The notes under the pieces: model-generated
Database searches by the model: none
What the model saw: the letters and a program-made list of their open reading frames with translations, nothing else
Told to the model about the DNA's origin: nothing
In this document: in pieces, positions 33,903-47,890 of the stretch
Position numbering within the stretch: the first letter of the stretch is position 1
Layout: each line of letters begins with the position of its first letter
Assembly: GCA_037893245.1 (NCBI GenBank)
Contig: JBAIAA010000539.1
Span: 315,001-379,000, forward strand
DNA length: 64,000 nt
Source: Crossaster papposus
Taxonomy: Eukaryota > Echinodermata > Asteroidea > Velatida > Solasteridae
Direction of reading: 5' to 3'
Position numbers and translations under genes: made by a program

Positions 33903-35455
33903 GACCCACCCACCCACTATTTTGACCAAAAGTCGAAATTTTAAAACATTGAAAATATTGAATGGCCCCTTAGATTGAAATACCGCAAAATGTTTTGTTA
34001 AGCGTCATGCGCAATATTTCCAGTACGAGTATCATGTGATTCATTGTCTGAAAACAAAATACTTTGTAGCTAGCATCTAGTCGCCCAATTATTGACCCCC
34101 AACGGTAATTGTGGAAACTTGCACTTTAAGTACAGTTTTCGCTGAAAACCACTTTAAAAACAACGTGTCTTGTATTAGCCTCCGTATAATTGAAGATTGT
34201 AGGTCAACTCGCCCCCTGACCGACTCGCCCCTTACCTACTCGCCCCTTACCAACTCGCCCCCTGACCGACTCGCCCCCTGACCGACTCGACCCTTACTAA
34301 CTCGCCCCCTGGCCGACTCGCCCCCTGGCCGACTCGCCCCCTGACCGACTCGCCCCCTGACCGACTCGCCCCCTGACCGACTCGCCCCCTCGTTTGATTT
34401 ATGGACCTTGTACGATATTCGTTACCATAAAATTCGTCATTTGGAGGGAAAAAAAACGAACTCTCAACTTAGACATGACCCTCCGTTATCTGAGCACGTG
34501 CCTATGGTGGAATCCTCCATGGTGTACCTCACGCTCATGCGCGCGCGTGTTGCCAAACGTACATGCGTAGAAATAGGGCCGCGTGGATTTAGAGGGTCTA
34601 TGACGATACTGAATTTTGCCTGTATCTCAGCGTGGCCATGGATGTAAATAAAAGCATATTTTGTTTTACAACTAATTCGAGCGATCAAATCTGATTTAAA
34701 AAAACCGTTATTCTTTCTGTAATGGATAGGCATAGGCTATAATATATTGCCTGAATGAAGCTGATTTAAATGCAATTGATTGCGCGTATACGTACTTGAA
34801 TCTCTCTTCAACTTCAATTTCAATGATGCATAATTAATACTGGGAAAAAATATAAATAGAAAAATATATAAAAATATAAATGTAGACAGCATACTCTTTT
34901 TAGCTGTGATAGTCTGATTTTTTTTAAAAATCTTTTTATATGTATATCTTTAAAAAAATAGTATTATTACTGTCATTATCATCAGTATTATTTTAAAGGT
35001 AGGATCGCGAATTTTTCTTTATAAATTTATGTTTGGAGGAATCATTTTGCTGGATGCCTAGAATCATTATTAACTTTCAAATGAGTAAGATATTTCTTAA
35101 TAATTCGGTAGTAAATATTTTCAATATCTGCAAATGGTGTATCCTACCTTTGAGTGGAATTTTTAAGAATCTGCTGTGTTTATTATAATCCTAGGGCAAC
35201 GTACATTTACCACAGGCCTAGTTAGGTTACAGAGGCATAAAACAATAAAACCAAGGTAACTAAAGTGACAAGGAGAACAGTGTACCTCTTATTCTCAAGT
35301 GTTATTGCATCACATCTAATATTATCGGACATTATTTTAAAACTCACGTAAACAAAAAAACATTTCTTGAACGAAATGTATAATTATTATTCTAACAAAT
35401 GTAAGATCAAATTTAGATTTGCTGCAAACATAAGGGACTTTCAATTATTGATCTT
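33903..35455 (+). repeat. Satellite unit 20 (1553 bp)
   Basis: Hairpin stem broken by one substitution (TTTTGACC). CTCGACCCTT in minisatellite copy 6. Private GGGCCGCGTGG and GTACTTGAATC. Eleven copies. Confidence 0.97.
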
Positions 35456-37023
35456 GACCCACCCACCCACTATTTCGACCAAAAGTCGAAATTTTAAAAC
35501 ATTGAAAATATTGAATGGCCCCTTAGATTGAAATACCGCAAAATGTTTTGTTAAGCGTCATGCGCAATATTTCCAGTACGAGTATCATGTGATTCATTGT
35601 CTGAAAACAAAATACTTTGTAGCTAGCATCTAGTCGCCCAATTATTGACCCCCAACGGTAATTGTGGAAACTTGCACTTTAAGTACAGTTTTCGCTGAAA
35701 CCCACTTTAAAAACAACGTGTCTTGTATTAGCCTCCGTATAATTGAAGATTGTAGGTCAACTCGCCCCCTGACCGACACGCCCCTTACCTACTCGCCCCT
35801 TACCAACTCGCCCCCTGACCGACTCGCCCCCTGACCGACTCGCCCCTTACTAACTCGCCCCCTGACCGACTCGCCCCCTGGCCGACTCGCCCCCTGGCCG
35901 ACTCGCCCCCTGACCGACTCGCCCCCTGACCGACTCGCCCCCTGACCGACTCGCCCCCTCGTTTGATTTATGGACCTTGTACGATATTCGTTACCATAAA
36001 ATTCGTCATTTGGAGGGGAAAAAAACGAACTCTCAACTTAGACATGACCCTCCGTTATCTGAGCACGTGCCTATGGTGGAATCCTCCATGGTGTACCTCA
36101 CGCTCATGCGCGCGCGTGTTGCCAAACGTACATGCGTAGAAATAGGACCGCGTGGATTTAGAGGGTCTATGACGATACTGAATTTTGCCTGTATCTCAGC
36201 GTGGCCATGGATGTAAATAAAAGCATATTTTGTTTTACAACTAATTCGAGCGATCAAATCTGATTTAAAAAACCGTTATTCTTTCTGTAATGGATAGGCA
36301 TAGGCTATAATATATTGCCTGAATGAAGCTGATTTAAATGCAATTGATTGCGCGTATACGTACGTGAATCTCTCTTCAACTTCAATTTCAATGATGCATA
36401 ATTAATACTGGGAAAAAATATAAATAGAAAAATATATAAAAATATAAATGTAGACAGCATACTCTTTTTAGCTGTGATAGTCTGATTTTTTTTAAAAATC
36501 TTTTTATATGTATATCTTTTAAAAAATAGTATTATTACTGTCATTATCATCAGTATTATTTTAAAGGTAGGATCGCGAATTTTTCTTTATAAATTTATGT
36601 TTGGAGGAATCATTTTGCTGGATGCCTAGAATCATTATTAACTTTCAAATGAGTAAGATATTTCTTAATAATTCGGTAGTAAATATTTTCAATATCTGCA
36701 AATGGTGTATCCTACCTTTGAGTGGAATTTTTAAGAATCTGCTGTGTTTATTATAATCCTAGGGCAACGTACATTTACCACAGGCCTAGTTAGGTTACAG
36801 AGGCATAAAACAATAAAACCAAGGTAACTAAAGTGACAAGGAGAACAGTGTACCTCTTATTCTCAAGTGTTATTGCATCACATCTAATATTATCGGACAT
36901 TATTTTAAAACTCACGTAAACAAAAAAACATTTCTTGAACGAAATGTATAATTATTATTCTAACAAATGTAAGATCAAATTTAGATTTGCTGCAAACATA
37001 AGGGACTTTCAATTATTGATCTT
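35456..37023 (+). repeat. Satellite unit 21 (1568 bp)
   Basis: CACGCCCC in minisatellite copy 2, twelve copies. Counterpart of unit 33. Confidence 0.97.
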
Positions 37024-38575
37024 GACCCACCCACCCACTATTTCGACCAAAAGTCGAAATTTTAAAACATTGAAAATATTGAATGGCCCCTTAGATTGAA
37101 ATACCGCAAAATGTTTTGTTAAGCGTCATGCGCAATATTTCCAGTACGAGTATCATGTGATTCATTGTCTGAAAACAAAATACTTTGTAGCTAGCATCTA
37201 GTCGCCCAATTATTGACCCCCAACGGTAATTGTGGAAACTTGCACTTTAAGTACAGTTTTCGCTGAAACCCACTTTAAAAACAACGTGTCTTGTATTAGC
37301 CTCCGTATAATTGAAGATTGTAGGTCAACTCGCCCCCTGACCGACACGCCCCTTACCTACTCGCCCCTTACCAACTCGCCCCCTGACCGACTCGCCCCCT
37401 GACCGACTCGACCCTTACTAACTCGCCCCCTGGCCGACTCGCCTCCTGGCCGACTCGCCCCCTGACCGACTCGCCCCCTGACCGACTCGCCCCCTGACCG
37501 ACTCGCCCCCTCGTTTGATTTATGGACCTTGTACGATATTCGTTACCATAAAATTCGTCATTTGGAGAAAAAAAAAAAGAACTCTCAACTTAGACATGAC
37601 CCTCCGTTATCTGAGCACGTGCCTATGGTGGAATCCTCCATGGTGTACCTCACGCTCATGCGCGCGCGTGTTGCCAAACGTACATGCGTAGAAATAGGAC
37701 CGCGTGGATTTAGAGGGTCTATGACGATACTGAATTTTGCCTGTATCTCAGCGTGGCCATGGATGTAAATAAAAGCATATTTTGTTTTACAACTAATTCG
37801 AGCGATCAAATCTGATTTAAAAAACCGTTATTCTTTCTGTAATGGATAGGCATAGGCTATAATATATTGCCTGAATGAAGCTGATTTAAATGCAATTGAT
37901 TGCGCGTATACGTACGTGAATCTCTCTTCAACTTCAATTTCAATGATGCATAATTAATACTGGGAAAAAATATAAATAGAAAAATATATAAAAATATAAA
38001 TGTAGACAGCATACTCTTTTTAGCTGTGATAGTCTGATTTTTTTTAAAAATCTTTTTATATGTATATCTTTTAAAAAATAGTATTATTACTGTCATTATC
38101 ATCAGTATTATTTTAAAGGTAGGATCGCGAATTTTTCTTTATAAATTTATGTTTGGAGGAATCATTTTGCTGGATGCCTAGAATCATTATTAACTTTCAA
38201 ATGAGTAAGATATTTCTTAATAATTCGGTAGTAAATATTTTCAATATCTGCAAATGGTGTATCCTACCTTTGAGTGGAATTTTTAAGAATCTGCTGTGTT
38301 TATTATAATCCTAGGGCAACGTACATTTACCACAGGCCTAGTTAGGTTACACAGGCATAAAACAATAAAACCAAGGTAACTAAAGTGACAAGGAGAACAG
38401 TGTACCTCTTATTCTCAAGTGTTATTGCATCACATCTAATATTATCGGACATTATTTTAAAACTCACGTAAACAAAAAAACATTTCTTGAACGAAATGTA
38501 TAATTATTATTCTAACAAATGTAAGATCAAATTTAGATTTGCTGCAAACATAAGGGACTTTCAATTATTGATCTT
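37024..38575 (+). repeat. Satellite unit 22 (1552 bp)
   Basis: TTGGAG followed by a long A run, shared with unit 34. CTCGACCCTT in the minisatellite. Private GCCTCCTGG. Eleven copies. Confidence 0.97.
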
Positions 38576-40143
38576 GACCCACCCACCCACTATTTCGACC
38601 AAAAGTCGAAATTTTAAAACATTGAAAATATTGAATGGCCCCTAAGATTGAAATACCGCAAAATGTTTTGTTAAGCGTCATGCGCAATATTTCCAGTACG
38701 AGTATCATGTGATTCATTGTCTGAAAACAAAATACTTTGTAGCTAGCATCTAGTCGCCCAATTATTGACCCCCAACGGTAATTGTGGAAACTTGCACTTT
38801 AAGTACAGTTTTCGCTGAAACCCACTTTAAAAACAACGTGTCTTGTATTAGCCTCCGTATAATTGAAGATTGTAGGTCAACTCGCCCCCTGACCGACACG
38901 CCCCTTACCTACTCGCCCCTTACCAACTCGCCCCCTGACCGACTCGCCCCCTGACCGACTCGCCCCTTACTAACTCGCCCCCTGACCGACTCGCCCCCTG
39001 GCCGACTCGCCCCCTGGCCGACTCGCCCCCTGACCGACTCGCCCCCTGACCGACTCGCCCCCTGACCGACTCGCCCCCTCGTTTGATTTATGGACCTTGT
39101 ACGATATTCGTTACCATAAAATTCGTCATTTGGAGGGGAAAAAAACGAACTCTCAACTTAGACATGACCCTCCGTTATCTGAGCACGTGCCTATGGTGGA
39201 ATCCTCCATGGTGTACCTCACGCTCATGCGCGCGCGTGTTGCCAAACGTACATGCGTAGAAATAGGACCGCGTGGATTTAGAGGGTCTATGACGATACTG
39301 AATTTTGCGTGTATCTCAGCGTGGCCATGGATGTAAATAAAAGCATATTTTGTTTTACAACTAATTCGAGCGATCAAATCTGATTTAAAAAACCGTTATT
39401 CTTTCTGTAATGGATAGGCATAGGCTATAATATATTGCCTGAATGAAGCTGATTTAAATGCAATTGATTGCGCGTATACGTACGTGAATCTCTCTTCAAC
39501 TTCAATTTCAATGATGCATAATTAATACTGGGAAAAAATATAAATAGAAAAATATATAAAAATATAAATGTAGACAGCATACTCTTTTTAGCTGTGATAG
39601 TCTGATTTTTTTTTTAAATCTTTTTATATGTATATCTTTTAAAAAATAGTATTATTACTGTCATTATCATCAGTATTATTTTAAAGGTAGGATCGCGAAT
39701 TTTTCTTTATAAATTTATGTTTGGAGGAATCATTTAGCTGGATGCCTAGAATCATTATTAACTTTCAAATGAGTAAGATATTTCTTAATAATTCGGTAGT
39801 AAATATTTTCAATATCTGCAAATGGTGTATCCTACCTTTGAGTGGAATTTTTAAGAATCTGCTGTGTTTATTATAATCCTAGGGCAACGTACATTTACCA
39901 CAGGCCTAGTTAGGTTACACAGGCATAAAACAATAAAACCAAGGTAACTAAAGTGACAAGGAGAACAGTGTACCTCTTATTCTCAAGTGTTATTGCATCA
40001 CATCTAATATTATCGGACATTATTTTAAAACTCACGTAAACAAAAAAACATTTCTTGAACGAAATGTATAATTATTATTCTAACAAATGTAAGATCAAAT
40101 TTAGATTTGCTGCAAACATAAGGGACTTTCAATTATTGATCTT
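38576..40143 (+). repeat. Satellite unit 23 (1568 bp)
   Basis: TTTTGCGTGTATC, shared only with units 25 and 35, and CATTTAGCTGG. Private CCCCTAAGATTG. Twelve copies. Confidence 0.97.
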
Positions 40144-41678
40144 GACCCACCCACCCACTATTTCGACCAAAAGTCGAAATTTTAAAACATTGAAAATATT
40201 GAATGGCCCCTTAGATTGAAATACCGCAAAATGTTTTGTTAAGCGTCATGCGCAATATTTCCAGTACGAATATCATGTGCTTCATTGTCTGAAAACAAAA
40301 TACTTTGTAGCTAGCATCTAGTCGCCCAATTATTGACCCCCAACGGTAATTGTGGAAACTTGCACTTTAAGTACAGTTTTCGCTGAAAACCACTTTAAAA
40401 ACAACGTGTCTTGTATTAGCCTCCGTATAATTGAAGATTGTAGGTCAACTCGCCCCCTGACCGACTCGCCCCTTACCTACTCGCCCCTTACCAACTCGCC
40501 CCCTGACCGACTCGCCCCCTGACCGACTCGCCCCTTACTAACTCGCCCCCTGACCGACTCGCCCCCTGGCCGACTCGCCCCCTGGCCGACTCGCCCCCTG
40601 ACCGACTGCCCCCTCGTTTGATTTATGGACCTTGTACGATATTCGTTACCATAAAATTCGTCATTTGGAGGGGAAAAAAACGAACTCTCAACTTAGACAT
40701 GACCCTCTGTTATCTGAGCACGTGCCTATGGTGGAATCCTCCATGGTGTACCTCACGCTCATGCGCGCGCGTGTTGCCAAACGTACATGCGTAGAAATAG
40801 GACCGCGTGGATTTAGAGGGTCTATGACGATACTGAATTTTGCCTGTATCTCAGCGTGGCCATGGATGTAAATAAAAGCATATTTTGTTTTACAACTAAT
40901 TCGAGCGATCAAATCTGATTTACAAAACCGTTATTCTTTCTGTAATGGATAGGCATAGGCTATAATATATTGCCTGAATGAAGCTGATTTAAATGCAATT
41001 GATTGCGCGTATACGTACGTGAATCTCTCTTCAACTTCAATTTCAATGATGCATAATTAATACTGGGAAAAAATATAAATAGAAAAATATATAAAAATAT
41101 AAATGTAGACAGCATACTCTTTTTAGCTGTGATAGTCTGATTTTAAAAAAAAATCTTTTTATATGTATATCTTTAAAAAAATAGTATTATTACTGTCATT
41201 ATCATCAGTATTATTTTAAAGGTAGGATCGCGAATTTTTCTTTATAAATTTATGTTTGGAGGAATCATTTTGCTGGATGCCTAGAATCATTATTAACTTT
41301 CAAATGAGTAAGATATTTCTTAATAATTCGGTAGTAAATATTTTCAATATCTGCAAATGGTGTATCCTACCTTTGAGTGGAATTTTTAAGAATCTGCTGT
41401 GTTTATTATAATCCTAGGGCAACGTACATTTACCACAGGCCTAGTTAGGTTACAGAGGCATAAAACAATAAAACCAAGGTAACTAAAGTGACAAGGAGAA
41501 CAGTGTACCTCTTATTCTCAAGTGTTATTGCATCACATCTAATATTATCGGACACTATTTTAAAACTCACGTAAACAAAAAAACATTTCTTGAACGAAAT
41601 GTATAATTATTATTCTAACAAATGTAAGATCAAATTTAGATTTGCTGCAAACATAAGGGACTTTCAATTATTTATCTT
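40144..41678 (+). repeat. Satellite unit 24 (1535 bp)
   Basis: GAATATCATGTGCTTC, GACTGCCCCC at the minisatellite end, ATTTACAAAACC and GGACACTATT, all shared with units 26 and 36. Ten copies. Confidence 0.97.
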
Positions 41679-43246
41679 GACCCACCCACCCACTATTTCG
41701 ACCAAAAGTCGAAATTTTAAAACATTGAAAATATTGAATGGCCCCTTAGATTGAAATACCGCAAAATGTTTTGTTAAGCGTCATGCGCAATATTTCCAGT
41801 ACGAGTATCATGTGATTCATTGTCTGAAAACAAAATACTTTGTAGCTAGCATCTAGTCGCCCAATTATTGACCCCCAACGGTAATTGTGGAAACTTGCAC
41901 TTTAAGTACAGTTTTCGCTGAAACCCACTTTAAAAACAACGTGTCTTGTATTAGCCTCCGTATAATTGAAGATTGTAGGTCAACTCGCCCCCTGACCGAC
42001 ACGCCCCTTACCTACTCGCCCCTTACCAACTCGCCCCCTGACCGACTCGCCCCCTGACCGACTCGCCCCTTACTAACTCGCCCCCTGACCGACTCGCCCC
42101 CTGGCCGACTCGCCCCCTGGCCGACTCGCCCCCTGACCGACTCGCCCCCTGACCGACTCGCCCCCTGACCGACTCGCCCCCTCGTTTGATTTATGGACCT
42201 TGTACGATATTCGTTACCATAAAATTCGTCATTTGGAGGGGAAAAAAACGAACTCTCAACTTAGACATGACCCTCCGTTATCTGAGCACGTGCCTATGGT
42301 GGAATCCTCCATGGTGTACCTCACGCTCATGCGCGCGCGTGTTGCCAAACGTACATGCGTAGAAATAGGACCGCGTGGATTTAGAGGGTCTATGACGATA
42401 CTGAATTTTGCGTGTATCTCAGCGTGGCCATGGATGTAAATAAAAGCATATTTTGTTTTACAACTAATTCGAGCGATCAAATCTGATTTAAAAAACCGTT
42501 ATTCTTTCTGTAATGGATAGGCATAGGCTATAATATATTGCCTGAATGAAGCTGATTTAAATGCAATTGATTGCGCGTATACGTACGTGAATCTCTCTTC
42601 AACTTCAATTTCAATGATGCATAATTAATACTGGGAAAAAATATAAATAGAAAAATATATAAAAATATAAATGTAGACAGCATACTCTTTTTAGCTGTGA
42701 TAGTCTGATTTTTTTTTTAAATCTTTTTATATGTATATCTTTTAAAAAATAGTATTATTACTGTCATTATCATCAGTATTATTTTAAAGGTAGGATCGCG
42801 AATTTTTCTTTATAAATTTATGTTTGGAGGAATCATTTAGCTGGATGCCTAGAATCATTATTAACTTTCAAATGAGTAAGATATTTCTTAATAATTCGGT
42901 AGTAAATATTTTCAATATCTGCAAATGGTGTATCCTACCTTTGAGTGGAATTTTTAAGAATCTGCTGTGTTTATTATAATCCTAGGGCAACGTACATTTA
43001 CCACAGGCCTAGTTAGGTTACACAGGCATAAAACAATAAAACCAAGGTAACTAAAGTGACAAGGAGAACAGTGTACCTCTTATTCTCAAGTGTTATTGCA
43101 TCACATCTAATATTATCGGACATTATTTTAAAACTCACGTAAACAAAAAAACATTTCTTGAACGAAATGTATAATTATTATTCTAACAAATGTAAGATCA
43201 AATTTAGATTTGCTGCAAACATAAGGGACTTTCAATTATTGATCTT
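41679..43246 (+). repeat. Satellite unit 25 (1568 bp)
   Basis: Near-identical to unit 23 but with the ordinary CCCCTTAGATTG. Twelve minisatellite copies. Confidence 0.97.
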
Positions 43247-44781
43247 GACCCACCCACCCACTATTTCGACCAAAAGTCGAAATTTTAAAACATTGAAAAT
43301 ATTGAATGGCCCCTTAGATTGAAATACCGCAAAATGTTTTGTTAAGCGTCATGCGCAATATTTCCAGTACGAATATCATGTGCTTCATTGTCTGAAAACA
43401 AAATACTTTGTAGCTAGCATCTAGTCGCCCAATTATTGACCCCCAACGGTAATTGTGGAAACTTGCACTTTAAGTACAGTTTTCGCTGAAAACCACTTTA
43501 AAAACAACGTGTCTTGTATTAGCCTCCGTATAATTGAAGATTGTAGGTCAACTCGCCCCCTGACCGACTCGCCCCTTACCTACTCGCCCCTTACCAACTC
43601 GCCCCCTGACCGACTCGCCCCCTGACCGACTCGCCCCTTACTAACTCGCCCCCTGACCGACTCGCCCCCTGGCCGACTCGCCCCCTGGCCGACTCGCCCC
43701 CTGACCGACTGCCCCCTCGTTTGATTTATGGACCTTGTACGATATTCGTTACCATAAAATTCGTCATTTGGAGGGGAAAAAAACGAACTCTCAACTTAGA
43801 CATGACCCTCTGTTATCTGAGCACGTGCCTATGGTGGAATCCTCCATGGTGTACCTCACGCTCATGCGCGCGCGTGTTGCCAAACGTACATGCGTAGAAA
43901 TAGGACCGCGTGGATTTAGAGGGTCTATGACGATACTGAATTTTGCCTGTATCTCAGCGTGGCCATGGATGTAAATAAAAGCATATTTTGTTTTACAACT
44001 AATTCGAGCGATCAAATCTGATTTACAAAACCGTTATTCTTTCTGTAATGGATAGGCATAGGCTATAATATATTGCCTGAATGAAGCTGATTTAAATGCA
44101 ATTGATTGCGCGTATACGTACGTGAATCTCTCTTCAACTTCAATTTCAATGATGCATAATTAATACTGGGAAAAAATATAAATAGAAAAATATATAAAAA
44201 TATAAATGTAGACAGCATACTCTTTTTAGCTGTGATAGTCTGATTTTAAAAAAAAATCTTTTTATATGTATATCTTTAAAAAAATAGTATTATTACTGTC
44301 ATTATCATCAGTATTATTTTAAAGGTAGGATCGCGAATTTTTCTTTATAAATTTATGTTTGGAGGAATCATTTTGCTGGATGCCTAGAATCATTATTAAC
44401 TTTCAAATGAGTAAGATATTTCTTAATAATTCGGTAGTAAATATTTTCAATATCTGCAAATGGTGTATCCTACCTTTGAGTGGAATTTTTAAGAATCTGC
44501 TGTGTTTATTATAATCCTAGGGCAACGTACATTTACCACAGGCCTAGTTAGGTTACAGAGGCATAAAACAATAAAACCAAGGTAACTAAAGTGACAAGGA
44601 GAACAGTGTACCTCTTATTCTCAAGTGTTATTGCATCACATCTAATATTATCGGACACTATTTTAAAACTCACGTAAACAAAAAAACATTTCTTGAACGA
44701 AATGTATAATTATTATTCTAACAAATGTAAGATCAAATTTAGATTTGCTGCAAACATAAGGGACTTTCAATTATTGATCTT
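43247..44781 (+). repeat. Satellite unit 26 (1535 bp)
   Basis: Near-identical to unit 24; ends TTGATCTT where unit 24 ends TTTATCTT. Confidence 0.97.
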
Positions 44782-46339
44782 GACCCACCCACCCACTATT
44801 TCGACCAAAAGTCGAAATTTTAAAACATTGAAAATATTGAATGGCCCCTTAGATTGAAATACCGCAAAATGTTTTGTTAAGCGTCATGCGCAATATTTCC
44901 AGTACGAGTATCATGTGATTCATTGTCTGAAAACAAAATACTTTGTAGCTAGCATCTAGTCGCCCAATTATTGACCCCCAACGGTAATTGTGGAAACTTG
45001 CACTTTAAGTACAGTTTTCGCTGAAAACCACTTTAAAAACAACGTGTCTTGTATTAGCCTCCGTATAATTGAAGATTGTAGGTCAACTCGCCCCCTGACC
45101 GACTCGCCCCTTACCTACTCGCCCCTTACCAACTCGCCCCCTGACCGACTCGCCCCCTGACCGACTCGACCCTTACTAACTCGCCCCCTGGCCGACTCGC
45201 CCCCTGGCCGACTCGCCCCCTGACCGACTCGCCCCCTGACCGACTCGCCCCCTGACCGACTCGCCCCCTCGTTTGATTTATGGACCTTGTACGATATTCG
45301 TTACCATAAAATTCGTCATTTGGAGGGAAAAAAAACGAACTCTCAACTTAGACATGACCCTCCGTTATCTGAGCACGTGCCTATGGTGGAATCCTCCATG
45401 GTGTACCTCACGCTCATGCGCGCGCGTGTTGCCAAACGTACATGCGTAGAAATAGGACCGCGTGGATTTAGAGGGTCTATGACGATACTGAATTTTGCCT
45501 GTATCTCAGCGTGGCCATGGATGTAAATAAAAGCATATTTTGTTTTACAACTAATTCGAGCGATCAAATCTGATTTAAAAAACCGTTATTCTTTCTGTAA
45601 TGGATAGGCATAGGCTATAATATATTGCCTGAATGAAGCTGATTTAAATGCAATTGATTGCGCGTATACGTACGTGAATCTCTCTTCAACTTCAATTTTA
45701 ATGATGCATAATTAATACTGGGAAAAAATATAAATAGAAAAATATATAAAAATATAAATGTAGACAGCATACTCTTTTTAGCTGTGATAGTCTGATTTTT
45801 TTTAAAAATCTTTTTATATGTATATCTTTTAAAAAATAGTATTATTAGGCCTACTGTCATTATCATCAGTATTATTTTAAAGGTAGGATCGCGAATTTTT
45901 CTTTATAAATTTATGTTTGGAGGAATCGTTTTGCTGGATGCCTAGAATCATTATTAACTTTCAAATGAGTAAGATATTTCTTAATAATTCGGTAGTAAAT
46001 ATTTTCAATATCTGCAAATGGTGTATCCTACCTTTGAGTGGAATTTTTAAGAATCTGCTGTGTTTATTATAATCCTAGGGCAACGTACATTTACCACAGG
46101 CCTAGTTAGGTTACAGAGGCATAAAACAATAAAACCAAGGTAACTAAAGTGACAAGGAGAACAGTGTACCCCTTATTCTCAAGTGTTATTGCATCACATC
46201 TAATATTATCGGACATTATTTTAAAACTCACGTAAACAAAAAAACATTTCTTGAACGAAATGTATAATTATTATTCTAACAAATGTAAGATCAAATTTAG
46301 ATTTGCTGCAAACATAAGGGACTTTCAATTATTGATCTT
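44782..46339 (+). repeat. Satellite unit 27 (1558 bp)
   Basis: GGCCTA insertion at 45848-45853, CAATTTTAATG and CTCGACCCTT, shared with unit 37. Private GAATCGTTTTGC and GTACCCCTTATT. Eleven copies. Confidence 0.97.
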
Positions 46340-47890
46340 GACCCACCCACCCACTATTTCGACCAAAAGTCGAAATTTTAAAACATTGAAAATATTGAAA
46401 TACCGCAAAATGTTTTGTTAAGCGTCATGCGCAATATTTCCAGTACGAGTATCATGTGATTCATTGTCTGAAAACAAAATACTTTGTAGCTAGCATCTAG
46501 TCGCCCAATTATTGACCCCCAACGGTAATTGTGGAAACTTGCACTTTAAGTACAGTTTTCCCTGAAAACCACTTTAAAAACAACGTGTCTTGTATTAGCC
46601 TCCGTATAATTGAAGATTGTAGGTCAACTCGCCCCCTGACCGACACGCCCCTTACCTACTCGCCCCTTACCAACTCGCCCCCTGACCGACTCGCCCCCTG
46701 ACCGACTCGCCCCTTACTAACTCGCCCCCTGACCGACTCGCCCCCTGGCCGACTCGCCCCCTGGCCGACTCGCCCCCTGACCGACTCGCCCCCTGACCGA
46801 CTCGCCCCCTGACCGACTCGCCCCCTCGTTTGATTTATGGACCTTGTACGATATTCGTTACCATAAAATTCGTCATTTGGAGGGGAAAAAAACGAACTCT
46901 CAACTTAGACATGACCCTCCGTTATCTGAGCACGTGCCTATGGTGGAATCCTCCATGGTGTACCTCACGCTCATGCGCACGCGTGTTGCCAAACGTACAT
47001 GCGTAGAAATAGGACCGCGTGGATTTAGAGGGTCTATGACGATACTGAATTTTGCCTGTATCTCAGCGTGGCCATGGATGTAAATAAAAGCATATTTTGT
47101 TTTACAACTAATTCGAGCGATCAAATCTGATTTAAAAAACCGTTATTCTTTCTGTAATGGATAGGCATAGGCTATAATATATTGCCTGAATGAAGCTGAT
47201 TTAAATGCAATTGATTGCGCGTATACGTACGTGAATCTCTCTTCAACTTCAATTTCAATGATGCATAATTAATACTGGGAAAAAATATAAATAGAAAAAT
47301 ATATAAAAGTATAAATGTAGACAGCATACTCTTTTTAGCTGTGATAGTCTGATTTTTTTTAAAAATCTTTTTATATGTATATCTTTAAAAAAATAGTATT
47401 ATTACTGTCATTATCATCAGTATTATTTTAAAGGTAGGATCGCGAATTTTTCTTTATAAATTTATGTTTGGAGGAATCATTTAGCTGGATGCCTAGAATC
47501 ATTATTAACTTTCAAATGAGTAAGATATTTCTTAATAATTCGGTAGTAAATATTTTCAATATCTGCAAATGGTGTATCCTACCTTTGAGTGGAATTTTTA
47601 AGAATCTGCTGTGTTTATTATAATCCTAGGGCAACGTACATTTACCACAGGCCTAGTTAGGTTACACAGGCATAAAACAATAAAACCAAGGTAACTAAAG
47701 TGACAAGGAGAACAGTGTACCTCTTATTCTCAAGTGTTATTGCATCACATCTAATATTATCGGACATTATTTTAAAACTCACGTAAACAAAAAAACATTT
47801 CTTGAACGAAATGTATAATTATTATTCTAACAAATGTAAGATCAAATTTAGATTTGCTGCAAACATAAGGGACTTTCAATTATTGATCTT
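46340..47890 (+). repeat. Satellite unit 28 (1551 bp)
   Basis: Lacks 17 bp around 46400 between two ATTGAA repeats. TTTTCCCTGAAAAC and AAAAGTATAAA shared with unit 38. Private TGCGCACGCG, which keeps the alternating tract. Twelve copies. Confidence 0.97.

Larger units (their letters stand above)
38576..41678 (+). repeat. 3103-bp dimer, first copy (units 23-24)
   Basis: Units 23-24 and 25-26 share the marker pair GCGTGTATC then GAATATCATGTGCTTC and have equal lengths (1568 + 1535), showing a tandem dimer duplication within higher-order copy 1. Confidence 0.9.
41679..44781 (+). repeat. 3103-bp dimer, second copy (units 25-26)
   Basis: Tandem duplicate of units 23-24 that is absent from higher-order copy 2, where unit 36 is followed directly by the counterpart of unit 27. 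Confidence 0.9.
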
